Source: Bifidobacterium sp. N4G05
Lineage (GTDB): Bacteria > Actinomycetota > Actinomycetes > Actinomycetales > Bifidobacteriaceae
Reading direction: 5' to 3'
Length of the DNA: 64,000 bases
Assembly (NCBI RefSeq): GCF_002742445.1
Contig: NZ_NJNQ01000001.1
Location: forward strand, 335,427 to 399,426
Shown: in pieces, positions 56,913-64,000 of the stretch
Layout: each line of letters starts with the position of its first letter
How positions within the stretch are numbered: position 1 is the first letter of the stretch
Made by a program: the position numbers and the translations under genes
Notes under the pieces: model-generated
Databases searched by the model: none
Told to the model about the DNA's origin: nothing
Seen by the model: only the letters and a program-made list of their open reading frames with translations

Positions 56913-58508
56913 ATGACCTTGCGATTCAACAGCGACGGCACCTTCCGCGTGCTGCAGATGGCCGATATTCAGGACGGACCGAACGTGCGCGAAGACACAA
57001 TCCGTCTCATCGAAGCCGCCATCAAAAAAACGCATCCCGATCTAATCGTCTTCACCGGCGATCAGATTCGCGGATACGACCCCGCGTACATCGACACATT
57101 TCTGCGCAGACGCGGCGAACGGCCGGGCACGCGCGTGCGCATCGTCACTAAAATCGAAGCGAAACTGCGCGGCATCAAACGACACCCTCTCGCCAAAGCA
57201 TTACGCGAATATCCCCCTACCGACGACAGTTGGATGATTGACGGCATCGGCACCGACTCGCCGAAACTCGTGAAACGCAACAAGCGCGACGGTCTCAACG
57301 GATCCGCCAACAAGCTTGAATCATGGGCACAATCCATCAATCGCGCGACCGCCGCGACCATACTCGATGACACACGGCAGAAAGTACGAGACACGTTCGC
57401 AGCATTCCTTGGACCTGCATTGGAAGCGCGAATCCCCTTTGCCGCAACCTACGGCAACCACGATTTCCAGTGCGGCATTCTCGCCGACGAACAGGATGAC
57501 ATCTACCGAGAGTTTTCCGGTTGCATGAATCCCGTTGCCGGGTCGTCTCCTTTGGCGCTCGAACCAGGCACGTTTGCGATTCCGATCGAAGCTTCCGATG
57601 GTTCAAAGCGCATTGCGATGAGCGTGATGATGGTGAATTCCGGCGATTATGCGGATAATGCGTTTGACGGCGATTGCAGCATTTCTGACGGTTGCGAGCG
57701 TGTTGGAGATACTGATAAATCCGGCAATACTGTTGGCAATACTGCCGGCGGACGAGAATCGCTGACATCCTACGCAAAATATGCGTCGAATTCACGTGGC
57801 TGGGATTTGGCCGATTCCGACGGCTACGGCACACCTTCGCCGGAAGCGATCGAATGGCTGAAGCAAGTGCAACGCGAGCTGGGACGGCGCAACGGCGATG
57901 GTCGCGCGGTTCCGGCTATCGCATTCCAGCATATTCCGCCGCAGGAATTCTACGACTGCCTGCGCGAAGTGCCCGCATACACGCCGAATGCGGTGGAGGG
58001 TGCGCGAACGTTCGCAGGGCATTGCTACATATTGGATCGAGACGTGTGCAGACCCGGCTCACGGCTTGGCGAGGCGATCGGATGCGCGGACGAGAACGTT
58101 GGCGAAGTGCAGGCGCTGCGCGATGCCGGCGGCTATTTCGCGCTGTTCTGCGGACATGATCATAAGAACGCGTTCGTCGGGCACGCGCACGACATCGATC
58201 TTGGGTACGCGCCGACCTGCGGCTTCGAATGCTATGGGCCGAAATCGCGACTGCGCGGCATTCGCCTGTTCGAATTCCGTGAGAATAATCCGGTCAGCTA
58301 CGTGACGTGCATGCTCACGTGGGGCGATTTGGTCGGACGTTATTCCAGCAACGAACTGCGCGTGTTCTTCGAAGACCATTGCGTGACCGATCTGGTCGGC
58401 ATCCGCAACGAACTGCGCCGTCCACAGGTCACGGCCACACTGCTGGGCGTCGGATCGGTGATGTGCGCCGCAGCCGGCCACGCCATCGCCAAACTGTTCA
58501 AGCGCTAG
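56913..58508 (+). CDS. metallophosphoesterase (paralogue of 11223-12728)
   Basis: 531 residues, calcineurin-like fold, no signal peptide. The blocks are MADIQDG (about 17-22), IVFTGDQIRGYD (Asp50), TYGNHDFQCG and CGHDHKNAFVGHAHD. All usual metal ligands appear present, unlike the paralogue at 11223-12728, which has Asn for Asp50. The long middle insert (about residues 75-150) differs between the two. The ATG at 56913 is chosen for the matching N-terminus; its ribosome site is weak. The substrate is unknown. Confidence 0.82.
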   Translation: MTLRFNSDGTFRVLQMADIQDGPNVREDTIRLIEAAIKKTHPDLIVFTGDQIRGYDPAYIDTFLRRRGERPGTRVRIVTKIEAKLRGIKRHPLAKALREYPPTDDSWMIDGIGTDSPKLVKRNKRDGLNGSANKLESWAQSINRATAATILDDTRQKVRDTFAAFLGPALEARIPFAATYGNHDFQCGILADEQDDIYREFSGCMNPVAGSSPLALEPGTFAIPIEASDGSKRIAMSVMMVNSGDYADNAFDGDCSISDGCERVGDTDKSGNTVGNTAGGRESLTSYAKYASNSRGWDLADSDGYGTPSPEAIEWLKQVQRELGRRNGDGRAVPAIAFQHIPPQEFYDCLREVPAYTPNAVEGARTFAGHCYILDRDVCRPGSRLGEAIGCADENVGEVQALRDAGGYFALFCGHDHKNAFVGHAHDIDLGYAPTCGFECYGPKSRLRGIRLFEFRENNPVSYVTCMLTWGDLVGRYSSNELRVFFEDHCVTDLVGIRNELRRPQVTATLLGVGSVMCAAAGHAIAKLFKR

Positions 58509-58608
58509 GCGCGACCGCCGCAAGGCATGGCCGTCGCAACAGTCGGACAATCGCCAATCTGCGGAATGCGGAAAATCTGTGGAAAATCTGCGAAATATCA
58601 GCGGAACA

Positions 58609-59229
58609 TCAATGGAACAGACTGACACCGCGACGAGACGCACAAAACGCGTTGCCAAGCCAAGTATGACGGGAATTCGGCCATACCGCACCCAATCGAG
58701 GCGCATTCTGACTCATCCAAATACTCGGCACACGACCATCCGCGGAACGCGATCCCAACAAATTAAACCCGTTCTCCTCCAACAACCATTCCGGATGCTG
58801 CGTGGCAATCGCAAGCCCCTCTTCCAACGTGAGAGGCAAACGCTCGTCGGAATCGATCAGCTTGCGCGCAACATCGGGCTCGCGATTGATGTAGCAAGTT
58901 CCCGTATGCGGCTCGATCACCAAGTAGAACGGGCCTTCCGGCGGTTCGAAACCATCCTGCGGAAGAAAACTGGCAATATCGCGCGGAGGCATCGTGGTGA
59001 AACCAGCCATGCGATTGATCGACGTACGCGCGATCAACGATTCCGGGGAAACCAACTCGCGCGTAGGCACCAACAGAATCTGCGTGCCCAAATCGGAATC
59101 CTCCAACGCACGGATGAGCGGGCGCGCCAAAGCGCGGAACGCGGCGGCCGACATATCGGCCACATCCGGATAGCCCAACGCCACGATACGATCCAACTGC
59201 TTTTGCGCTTCTTCTGATGCCTTCGACAT
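58609..59229 (-). CDS. DUF5701-family protein
   Basis: 206 residues, soluble. The family pattern shows in LDRIVALGYPDVADMSAAAFRALARPL near the start and in GSRSADGRVPSIWMSQNAPRLGAVW with HTWLGNA near the end. DUF5701 is an actinobacterial family with no assigned function. The ATG at 59229 gives the expected N-terminus. Confidence 0.75.
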   Translation of the reverse strand: MSKASEEAQKQLDRIVALGYPDVADMSAAAFRALARPLIRALEDSDLGTQILLVPTRELVSPESLIARTSINRMAGFTTMPPRDIASFLPQDGFEPPEGPFYLVIEPHTGTCYINREPDVARKLIDSDERLPLTLEEGLAIATQHPEWLLEENGFNLLGSRSADGRVPSIWMSQNAPRLGAVWPNSRHTWLGNAFCASRRGVSLFH

Positions 59230-59633
59230 GGCTTCCAGTGTACGCGAGCGATACGTCCAAAGCACGAAAAGCCTCGCAGACCGCGCACCGAAACTTGTGC
59301 AGACAGACGCATCAGCACGGACAATCAGTCAACCGCATCACACCAATCTGACAAACATACTGCCCGAACCGGGAACGTCACGGAAGCAAAAATGCTGAAT
59401 CACTGCAAGAGAGCTCTTCACGGCATCCTGGCTCGCCCCTATGTTCCGCGAGCTGAGCACAAGAACGTATAGAACGCGAAGCAGACCAGCATACGGATAG
59501 GAGAACCTGCTTGTTCCGCGGATTTCGTAAGATAAAACAACGCATGTGGCCGCCCACGGAGTCGTTTGGGCCGGCTGGTCGACCTCAAGCGTGAAATCAT
59601 ACGAAACCGTTCCAGCATAAGCGAGAGGTTGTT
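59230..59633. other. intergenic region upstream of asd
   Basis: About 400 bases between divergent genes. The asd promoter and leader must lie here, but I found no clear boxes. No supported coding frame. Confidence 0.4.
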
Positions 59634-60728
59634 ATGTCCGAAAAGATTAAGGTCGGCATTCTCGGAGCTACGGGCATGGTCGGACAGCGCTTCGTCACGC
59701 TGCTCGAAAACCATCCGTGGTTCGAATTGGTCACCCTTGCCGCGTCCGCGCACAGCGCCGGCAAGACCTACGAAGAGGCCATCGGCGGTCGCTGGAAGAT
59801 GGAAACGCCGATGCCGGAATTCGTGAAGAACATGGTCGTCAAGAACGTGGCTGACGTGGAAGACGTGGTCAAAGACGTCGATTTCGTGTTCTCCGCAGTG
59901 AACATGCCGAAGGCCGAGATCCGCGCCATCGAAGAGGAATACGCGAAAACCGAAACGCCGGTCGTATCGAACAACAGCGCCCACCGCTGGACTCCGGACG
60001 TGCCGATGGTCGTGCCAGAAATCAACCCGGAGCATTATGAGGTGATCGAGCACCAGCGCAAGCGTCTCGGCACCACGCACGGCTTCATCGCCGTCAAGCC
60101 AAACTGCTCCATCCAGGCCTACACTCCGGCGCTCGCCGCTTGGAAGGAATTCGAGCCGCGCGAGGTTATCGTGAGCACCTATCAGGCCATCTCCGGCGCT
60201 GGCAAGACGTTCAACGACTGGCCTGAAATGCTGGGCAACATCATTCCGTTCATCTCTGGCGAAGAGGAGAAGTCCGAGAAGGAACCGCTGAAGGTGTTCG
60301 GTCACGTCGATGAGGAAAAGGGCGAAATCGTGCCGTTCGACGGTCCGTTGAAGATCACGTCGCAGTGCATTCGCGTGCCTGTGCTCAACGGTCACACCGC
60401 CACCGTGTTCATCAACTTCGGCAAGAACCCGACCAAGGAAGAGCTCATCGATCGCCTGGTCAACTACACGAGCAAGGCTTCCGAGCTTGGCTTGCCACAT
60501 GCACCAAAGCAGTTCATTCAGTACCTGACCGACGATGATCGCCCGCAGGTCAAGAAGGACGTGGATTACGAGGGTGGCATGGGTGTTTCCATCGGCCGTC
60601 TGCGTGAGGATTCCATTTTCGATTGGAAGTTCGTTGGCTTGGCTCACAACACCCTGCGCGGTGCCGCCGGCGGTGCGCTGGAAAGCGCCGAAATGCTGAA
60701 GGCACTCGGCTACATCACCAAGAAGTGA
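59634..60728 (+). CDS. asd: aspartate-semialdehyde dehydrogenase
   Basis: Makes aspartate semialdehyde for lysine, threonine, methionine and diaminopimelate. 364 residues. NADP fold KVGILGATGMVGQRFVTLL, catalytic Cys in VKPNCSIQAYTPAL, active-site His region in RVPVLNGHTATVFINF. It resembles the archaeal/fungal-type enzymes (NNSAHRW, PNCSIQ) more than the enterobacterial form. The ATG at 59634 follows GAGAGG. It is convergent to the aspartokinase genes. Confidence 0.93.
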   Translation: MSEKIKVGILGATGMVGQRFVTLLENHPWFELVTLAASAHSAGKTYEEAIGGRWKMETPMPEFVKNMVVKNVADVEDVVKDVDFVFSAVNMPKAEIRAIEEEYAKTETPVVSNNSAHRWTPDVPMVVPEINPEHYEVIEHQRKRLGTTHGFIAVKPNCSIQAYTPALAAWKEFEPREVIVSTYQAISGAGKTFNDWPEMLGNIIPFISGEEEKSEKEPLKVFGHVDEEKGEIVPFDGPLKITSQCIRVPVLNGHTATVFINFGKNPTKEELIDRLVNYTSKASELGLPHAPKQFIQYLTDDDRPQVKKDVDYEGGMGVSIGRLREDSIFDWKFVGLAHNTLRGAAGGALESAEMLKALGYITKK

Positions 60729-60812
60729 TGGCAATCTGCATATGTTCTGCAGTTACGCATGATCGTGCATGATTGCACATTGTGATATCTGATTTCTGCA
60801 GAACATAATATT

Positions 60813-60850
60813 GCGGAGGATTGTTGATTATTCAGCGATCCTCCGCTTTT
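60813..60850 (+). terminator. terminator of asd
   Basis: Stem GCGGAGGAT/ATCCTCCGC (60813-60821 with 60838-60846) followed by TTTTT. Confidence 0.88.
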
Positions 60851-60901
60851 TATTTGCAGATTATCTGCAAAAAATATCTGCAAAACAGATATGGGAATAC
60901 A

Positions 60902-60947
60902 AAAAGACTTGACTGAGATGCCTAAGGCAATCCAGTCAAGTCTTTCT
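60902..60947 (-). terminator. terminator of the aspartokinase operon
   Basis: Perfect 13-bp stem AAAGACTTGACTG/CAGTCAAGTCTTT (60904-60916 with 60934-60946), followed on the minus strand by a T-run. Confidence 0.85.
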
Positions 60948-60973
60948 TGCGATTGATATTACGTGCTATTGCG

Positions 60974-61540
60974 TCAGCGACCGGTGCCGCCGTACACCAC
61001 GGCTTCCACCTGATCGGCGTCCAAGCCGTAGGCGGTGTGCAGCGCGCGGACGGCGTCCTGCAACTGCTCGAGCGGAACCAGCGCAGCGATGCGGATTTCG
61101 GACGTGGAGATCATCAGCACATTCACACCCTTGTCGCTCAGCGCATTGAAGAACTTGGCAGCCAAGCCGGAGTGGGTCTTCATACCCACGCCCACCACGG
61201 CCACCTTGCCCACGTTGGCGTCAATGTCGAAGGACTGGTAGCCCAGTTCGTCCTGCTTCTCCTGCAACACTTCCTGCACCTTGGCCGCGGCGGAACCGGG
61301 CACAGTGAAGGAAATGTCGGCGGTGCCGGTGGAAGCGGAGGCCTGCACGATCATGTCGACGTTCACGCCGGCCTCAGCCAGCATCGTGAACACCTTGGCG
61401 GCCATGCCCGGCTCGTTCGGCACACGGCGCACGGTGGCCAGCGATTCGGTGTTGTCGTGCGCAACGCCGGAAATGATCGGGACTTCCGGTCCAAGATCGG
61501 GGAACAGGTCACCCAAGGACTGGCTGTTGTTTTCGCTCAT
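60974..61540 (-). CDS. aspartokinase regulatory subunit (ACT domains)
   Basis: 188 residues with two ACT domains: LATVRRVPNEPGMAAKVFTMLAEAGVNVDMI and VAVVGVGMKTHSGLAAKFFNALSDKGVNVLMISTSEIRIAALV. This is the C-terminal half of aspartokinase as a separate gene. It should bind lysine/threonine and control the kinase at 61625-62386, from which it is 84 bp away. The ATG at 61540 follows AAAGGT. About 20 N-terminal residues are not part of the ACT fold. Confidence 0.88.
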   Translation of the reverse strand: MSENNSQSLGDLFPDLGPEVPIISGVAHDNTESLATVRRVPNEPGMAAKVFTMLAEAGVNVDMIVQASASTGTADISFTVPGSAAAKVQEVLQEKQDELGYQSFDIDANVGKVAVVGVGMKTHSGLAAKFFNALSDKGVNVLMISTSEIRIAALVPLEQLQDAVRALHTAYGLDADQVEAVVYGGTGR

Positions 61541-61624
61541 GTTCTTACCTTTGTTTGTAAAGTCTTGATTTTCTTGCGATTGCCTGCGATGTCTCGCGAT
61601 TGCCGAATGCGAATCTCAGATATC

Positions 61625-62386
61625 TCAGATGTTCGGCAATGTGCGCGGATCGACACCTTCCGGCACGATCAGCGTGCCGCTACGGTGGGAGAAGGAGCTG
61701 CGCACATGCAACGGCATGTTGAATCGCTGCGCGTATTCCACGCAACGCAGGGCAAGCACCTTGGAACCGCAGGACGACATTTCCAGCATCGACTCATAGT
61801 CGATGACGGGAATACGGCGTGCGGTCGGTACAATGCGCGGATCGGCGGTGAACACGCCATCGACGTCGGTGTAGATCTCGCATACGTCGGCGTCCAGCGC
61901 CACAGCCAAAGCCACTGCGGAGGTATCGGACCCACCTCGGCCGAGCGTGGTGGCGTCGCCGCCCTCGTTCACGCCTTGGAAGCCGGCCACAATGGCCACG
62001 GAGCCCTTGTTGAGAGCACGACGCACGCGGTCAGGCTTCACGGCCTTGATATGTGCGGTACCGAACTGGGCGTCGGTCATGAAACCAGCCTGGGAACCGG
62101 TGAAGGAGTAGGCGTGAGAGCCGGCCGCATGAATTGCCATTGCGAGCAAACTCATCGAAATACGCTCGCCTGCGGTCATCAGCATGTCCATCTCGCGTGC
62201 CGGCGGGTTGGAGTCGATACTGAGCGCCTGATCGATCAGGTCGTCGGTGGTGTCTCCCATTGCGGAGACCACCACGGCCACGTCATTGCCGGCGTTCTTC
62301 GTTTCGATGATGCGTCGGGCCACGCGCTTGATCGACTCTGGGTCGGCTACGGAAGAGCCGCCAAATTTCTGCACGATGAGAGCCAC
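61625..62386 (-). CDS. lysC: aspartokinase catalytic subunit
   Basis: Phosphorylates aspartate. 253 residues: KFGGSS motif at the N-terminus ([15 protein letters not shown]), [21 protein letters not shown] and [12 protein letters not shown]. The frame stops where ACT domains would begin in the one-piece enzyme, and those domains are in the next gene. It starts at a GTG (62386). Usually actinobacteria make alpha and beta from one gene with an internal start; here the genes are truly apart. Confidence 0.93.
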   Translation of the reverse strand: MALIVQKFGGSSVADPESIKRVARRIIETKNAGNDVAVVVSAMGDTTDDLIDQALSIDSNPPAREMDMLMTAGERISMSLLAMAIHAAGSHAYSFTGSQAGFMTDAQFGTAHIKAVKPDRVRRALNKGSVAIVAGFQGVNEGGDATTLGRGGSDTSAVALAVALDADVCEIYTDVDGVFTADPRIVPTARRIPVIDYESMLEMSSCGSKVLALRCVEYAQRFNMPLHVRSSFSHRSGTLIVPEGVDPRTLPNI

Positions 62387-62688
62387 AACTTATCCAATCT
62401 TCTTCAATGTGTTGTCTGCCAACCATTCTAGGCAGGCTGGTCGATTATAGGAAAAATCCGATTTGTCAAGCCCCTGCACGCCCAACATGCGAAACAATAC
62501 ATGCTCAACATGCGGAACAATACATGAAATCCACGCAATATTCCGGCGTGAGTTTCGTACGATTCTTCAGCGTGAGTTTCGCACGAAATCTTTGGCGAAC
62601 CGCCTGCGCAACGCCTACGCAATCGCCAGCAATCGCCAATAGCCGCCAGCATATGCCGGCATATGTAACGCATGTGGCGAATGTGATG
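62387..62688. other. intergenic region with short tandem duplications
   Basis: About 300 bases. A 21-nt near-identical pair (CAACATGCG[A/G]AACAATACATG) occurs at 62483 and 62506, and a GCGTGAGTTTCG pair at 62546 and 62570. Degenerate CAATCGCCA repeats follow near 62618-62640. No gene is seen. Confidence 0.6.
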
Positions 62689-63291
62689 TCAGACCGCACG
62701 ACGCCCGGCCAACGCACGTCCGAGCGTGATTTCGTCGGCATATTCGAGGTCGCCGCCGACCGGCAGACCGCTCGCCAAGCGCGTGACCTTGATGTCGGTT
62801 TGCGACAGCAGCTGCGAAAGGAAACTGGTGGTCGCCTCGCCTTCCACGTTCGGATTGAGCGCGAGAATCACTTCGGTGACTTCGCTGTCTTTGAGCCGTT
62901 CGATGAGTTTGGCGATGTTGAGGTCGCTCGGCTGCACGTTGGCCATCGGATTGATGACGCCGCCGAGCACGTGGTATAGGCCGCGATATTCGCGTGTGCG
63001 TTCGATGCTCATCACGTCTTTCGGTTCTTCGACCACGCAAATCACGCTATGGTCGCGGCGCGGATCGACGCAGATCGGGCATGGACTGGTTTCGCACACG
63101 TTGCCGCAAACATCGCAGAATCGTATTTTTTCCTTGACTTCGGTGATGGCGTCGATCAGGGTCTGCGATTCCTCGTCGGATGCGTTGAGCAGGTAGAAGG
63201 CGATGCGTTGCGCGCCTTTCGGCCCGATGCCGGGCAGGTGCGCGAATGCGTCGATCAGTCGTTGGATGGCGCCGTCATAGGCCAGTGCCAT
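62689..63291 (-). CDS. recR: recombination protein RecR
   Basis: 200 residues; acts with RecO/RecF in RecA loading at gaps. Helix-hairpin-helix [21 protein letters not shown], zinc finger [17 protein letters not shown], Toprim [16 protein letters not shown], and the C-terminal [30 protein letters not shown]. It follows dnaX on the same strand, a common order. Confidence 0.95.
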   Translation of the reverse strand: MALAYDGAIQRLIDAFAHLPGIGPKGAQRIAFYLLNASDEESQTLIDAITEVKEKIRFCDVCGNVCETSPCPICVDPRRDHSVICVVEEPKDVMSIERTREYRGLYHVLGGVINPMANVQPSDLNIAKLIERLKDSEVTEVILALNPNVEGEATTSFLSQLLSQTDIKVTRLASGLPVGGDLEYADEITLGRALAGRRAV

Positions 63292-63355
63292 GGTTCACCT
63301 TTCCTTGGTTGCCGTAAGATTCGCGGTCATTCCCGTAGGATTCGCGATTGTGCCG

Positions 63356-64000
63356 CTAATCGTCGAGATTCTTCTTCTGCTGCATGTTGCGCGGGTTTTT
63401 GGCGTCGTCGGGGCCGAAATCCTCGACTTTTTTCACTTCGAATAGTCGTGTCAAATCGTCAACGCTTAACGCGTTGGACGCTCCGATCGATTCGTCGCTC
63501 ATGGAATATTCGTCATCTTCCGCGGCGACCTGCGGTGTTGGCTGCGCAGGCGTGGAGAACTGTTGGCTCCATGGGTCGGCGTTCGGCTGGTTTTGCTGAG
63601 ACGCCGCTTCCTGCCGAGGTGCGCGATGCTGATGATTGGCATGCTTGGAGGCCGTTTCAGATTCCGTTGACACGGGCATAGCGTCCGCCGGCCCTGCCTG
63701 AACTGGCATGGGGGCACCCCAAGGATCGTCGTCCACCGGCGGCTGCTGCGGTACCGGCGCTGGCACGGCCCACGGATCGACGTTATCACTGGTATCGGGA
63801 ACGGCCACATGTTTCACGTGTTGCTCCGGCGCTTTCACGTCGTTGACGCCGCTTGCGATCACCGATTGCGGTTGCACCTGTTGCGCTGGCACGGCCCACG
63901 GATCGTCATCCAGTTGCGATGGGACTACTGCGGTCTGCTGTGAGACCGCCCATGGATCGTTTTCGGCGGTTGCGTCCGCAACGGCTCGGTGACCCTCCTC
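63356..64000 (-). CDS. dnaX: DNA polymerase III gamma/tau subunit, C-terminal part
   Basis: Open to the window edge, so only the last 214 residues are visible. They are Pro/Gln/Asp-rich and disordered, with five DPW-type units (NDPWAV, DDPWAV, VDPWAV, DDPWGA, ADPWSQ) before the tail ending KNPRNMQQKKNLDD. No AAA+ domain is in the window. The call rests on position next to recR and on the familiar DDAKNPRNMQQKKN-type tail, so it is less certain than the others. Confidence 0.72.
   Translation of the reverse strand, partial: EEGHRAVADATAENDPWAVSQQTAVVPSQLDDDPWAVPAQQVQPQSVIASGVNDVKAPEQHVKHVAVPDTSDNVDPWAVPAPVPQQPPVDDDPWGAPMPVQAGPADAMPVSTESETASKHANHQHRAPRQEAASQQNQPNADPWSQQFSTPAQPTPQVAAEDDEYSMSDESIGASNALSVDDLTRLFEVKKVEDFGPDDAKNPRNMQQKKNLDD

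Overview
The window looks like a piece of a Bifidobacterium chromosome. The evidence is moderately high GC, AGGAGG-type ribosome sites, actinobacterial forms of LeuA, MurA and myo-inositol-phosphate synthase, an IclR-type leucine regulator divergent from leuCD, and a large GH43 arabinan locus. The species cannot be fixed from sequence alone. No IS element, phage gene, cas gene or replication origin was seen.

Layout. 0-5.7 kb: ddl, gpsA, plsC and murA (cell wall and phospholipid). 5.7-7.8 kb: a dihydroorotate-dehydrogenase-like gene flanked on both sides by arrays of a 53-bp repeat. 7.8-11.1 kb: leuD-leuC and a divergent LtbR/NdgR-like regulator. 11.2-20.3 kb: a metallophosphoesterase, a tRNA-Glu/tRNA-Gln operon, gltX, a DUF805 protein, an unrecognised gene, a histidine phosphatase and an MFS transporter behind a 30-bp perfect palindrome. 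20.4-29.4 kb: GtrA, a MIF-like tautomerase, fhs, pepD, a PEBP protein, divergent ptsI/ptsH and a LacI regulator. 29.4-29.8 kb: the third 53-bp array. 29.8-36.3 kb: topA-tmk-holB, with a small duplication/insertion at the topA-tmk junction, a PAP2 phosphatase and the SRP RNA gene. 36.5-41.5 kb: glf, ino1 and a class A PBP. 41.6-54.7 kb: the arabinan locus. 54.8-64 kb: leuA, a second metallophosphoesterase, a DUF5701 gene, asd, a split aspartokinase, recR and the C-terminus of dnaX.

How the genes fit together. The arabinan locus pairs a surface lipoprotein endo-arabinanase-like GH43 with an ABC importer (one binding protein, two permeases, no local ATPase). Four other GH43 proteins without signal peptides could finish imported arabino-oligosaccharides inside the cell. 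Copies of a TTACAACGTTGTAA-like operator sit in front of the importer, one GH43 gene and the divergent GH43 pair, so the LacI protein in the middle is the likely local repressor. The Leu genes (leuA, leuCD) and the Asp-family genes (asd, split lysC) are the biosynthetic theme.

The least explained signal is the 53-bp repeat family at three loci (about 5.86-6.08, 7.43-7.72 and 29.47-29.81 kb). Each unit carries a short hairpin-forming palindrome. Fourteen of the spacings between neighbours are exactly 53 bp, about five helical turns, while the bases between palindromes vary. It is not coding (53 is not a multiple of 3) and has no cas neighbours.
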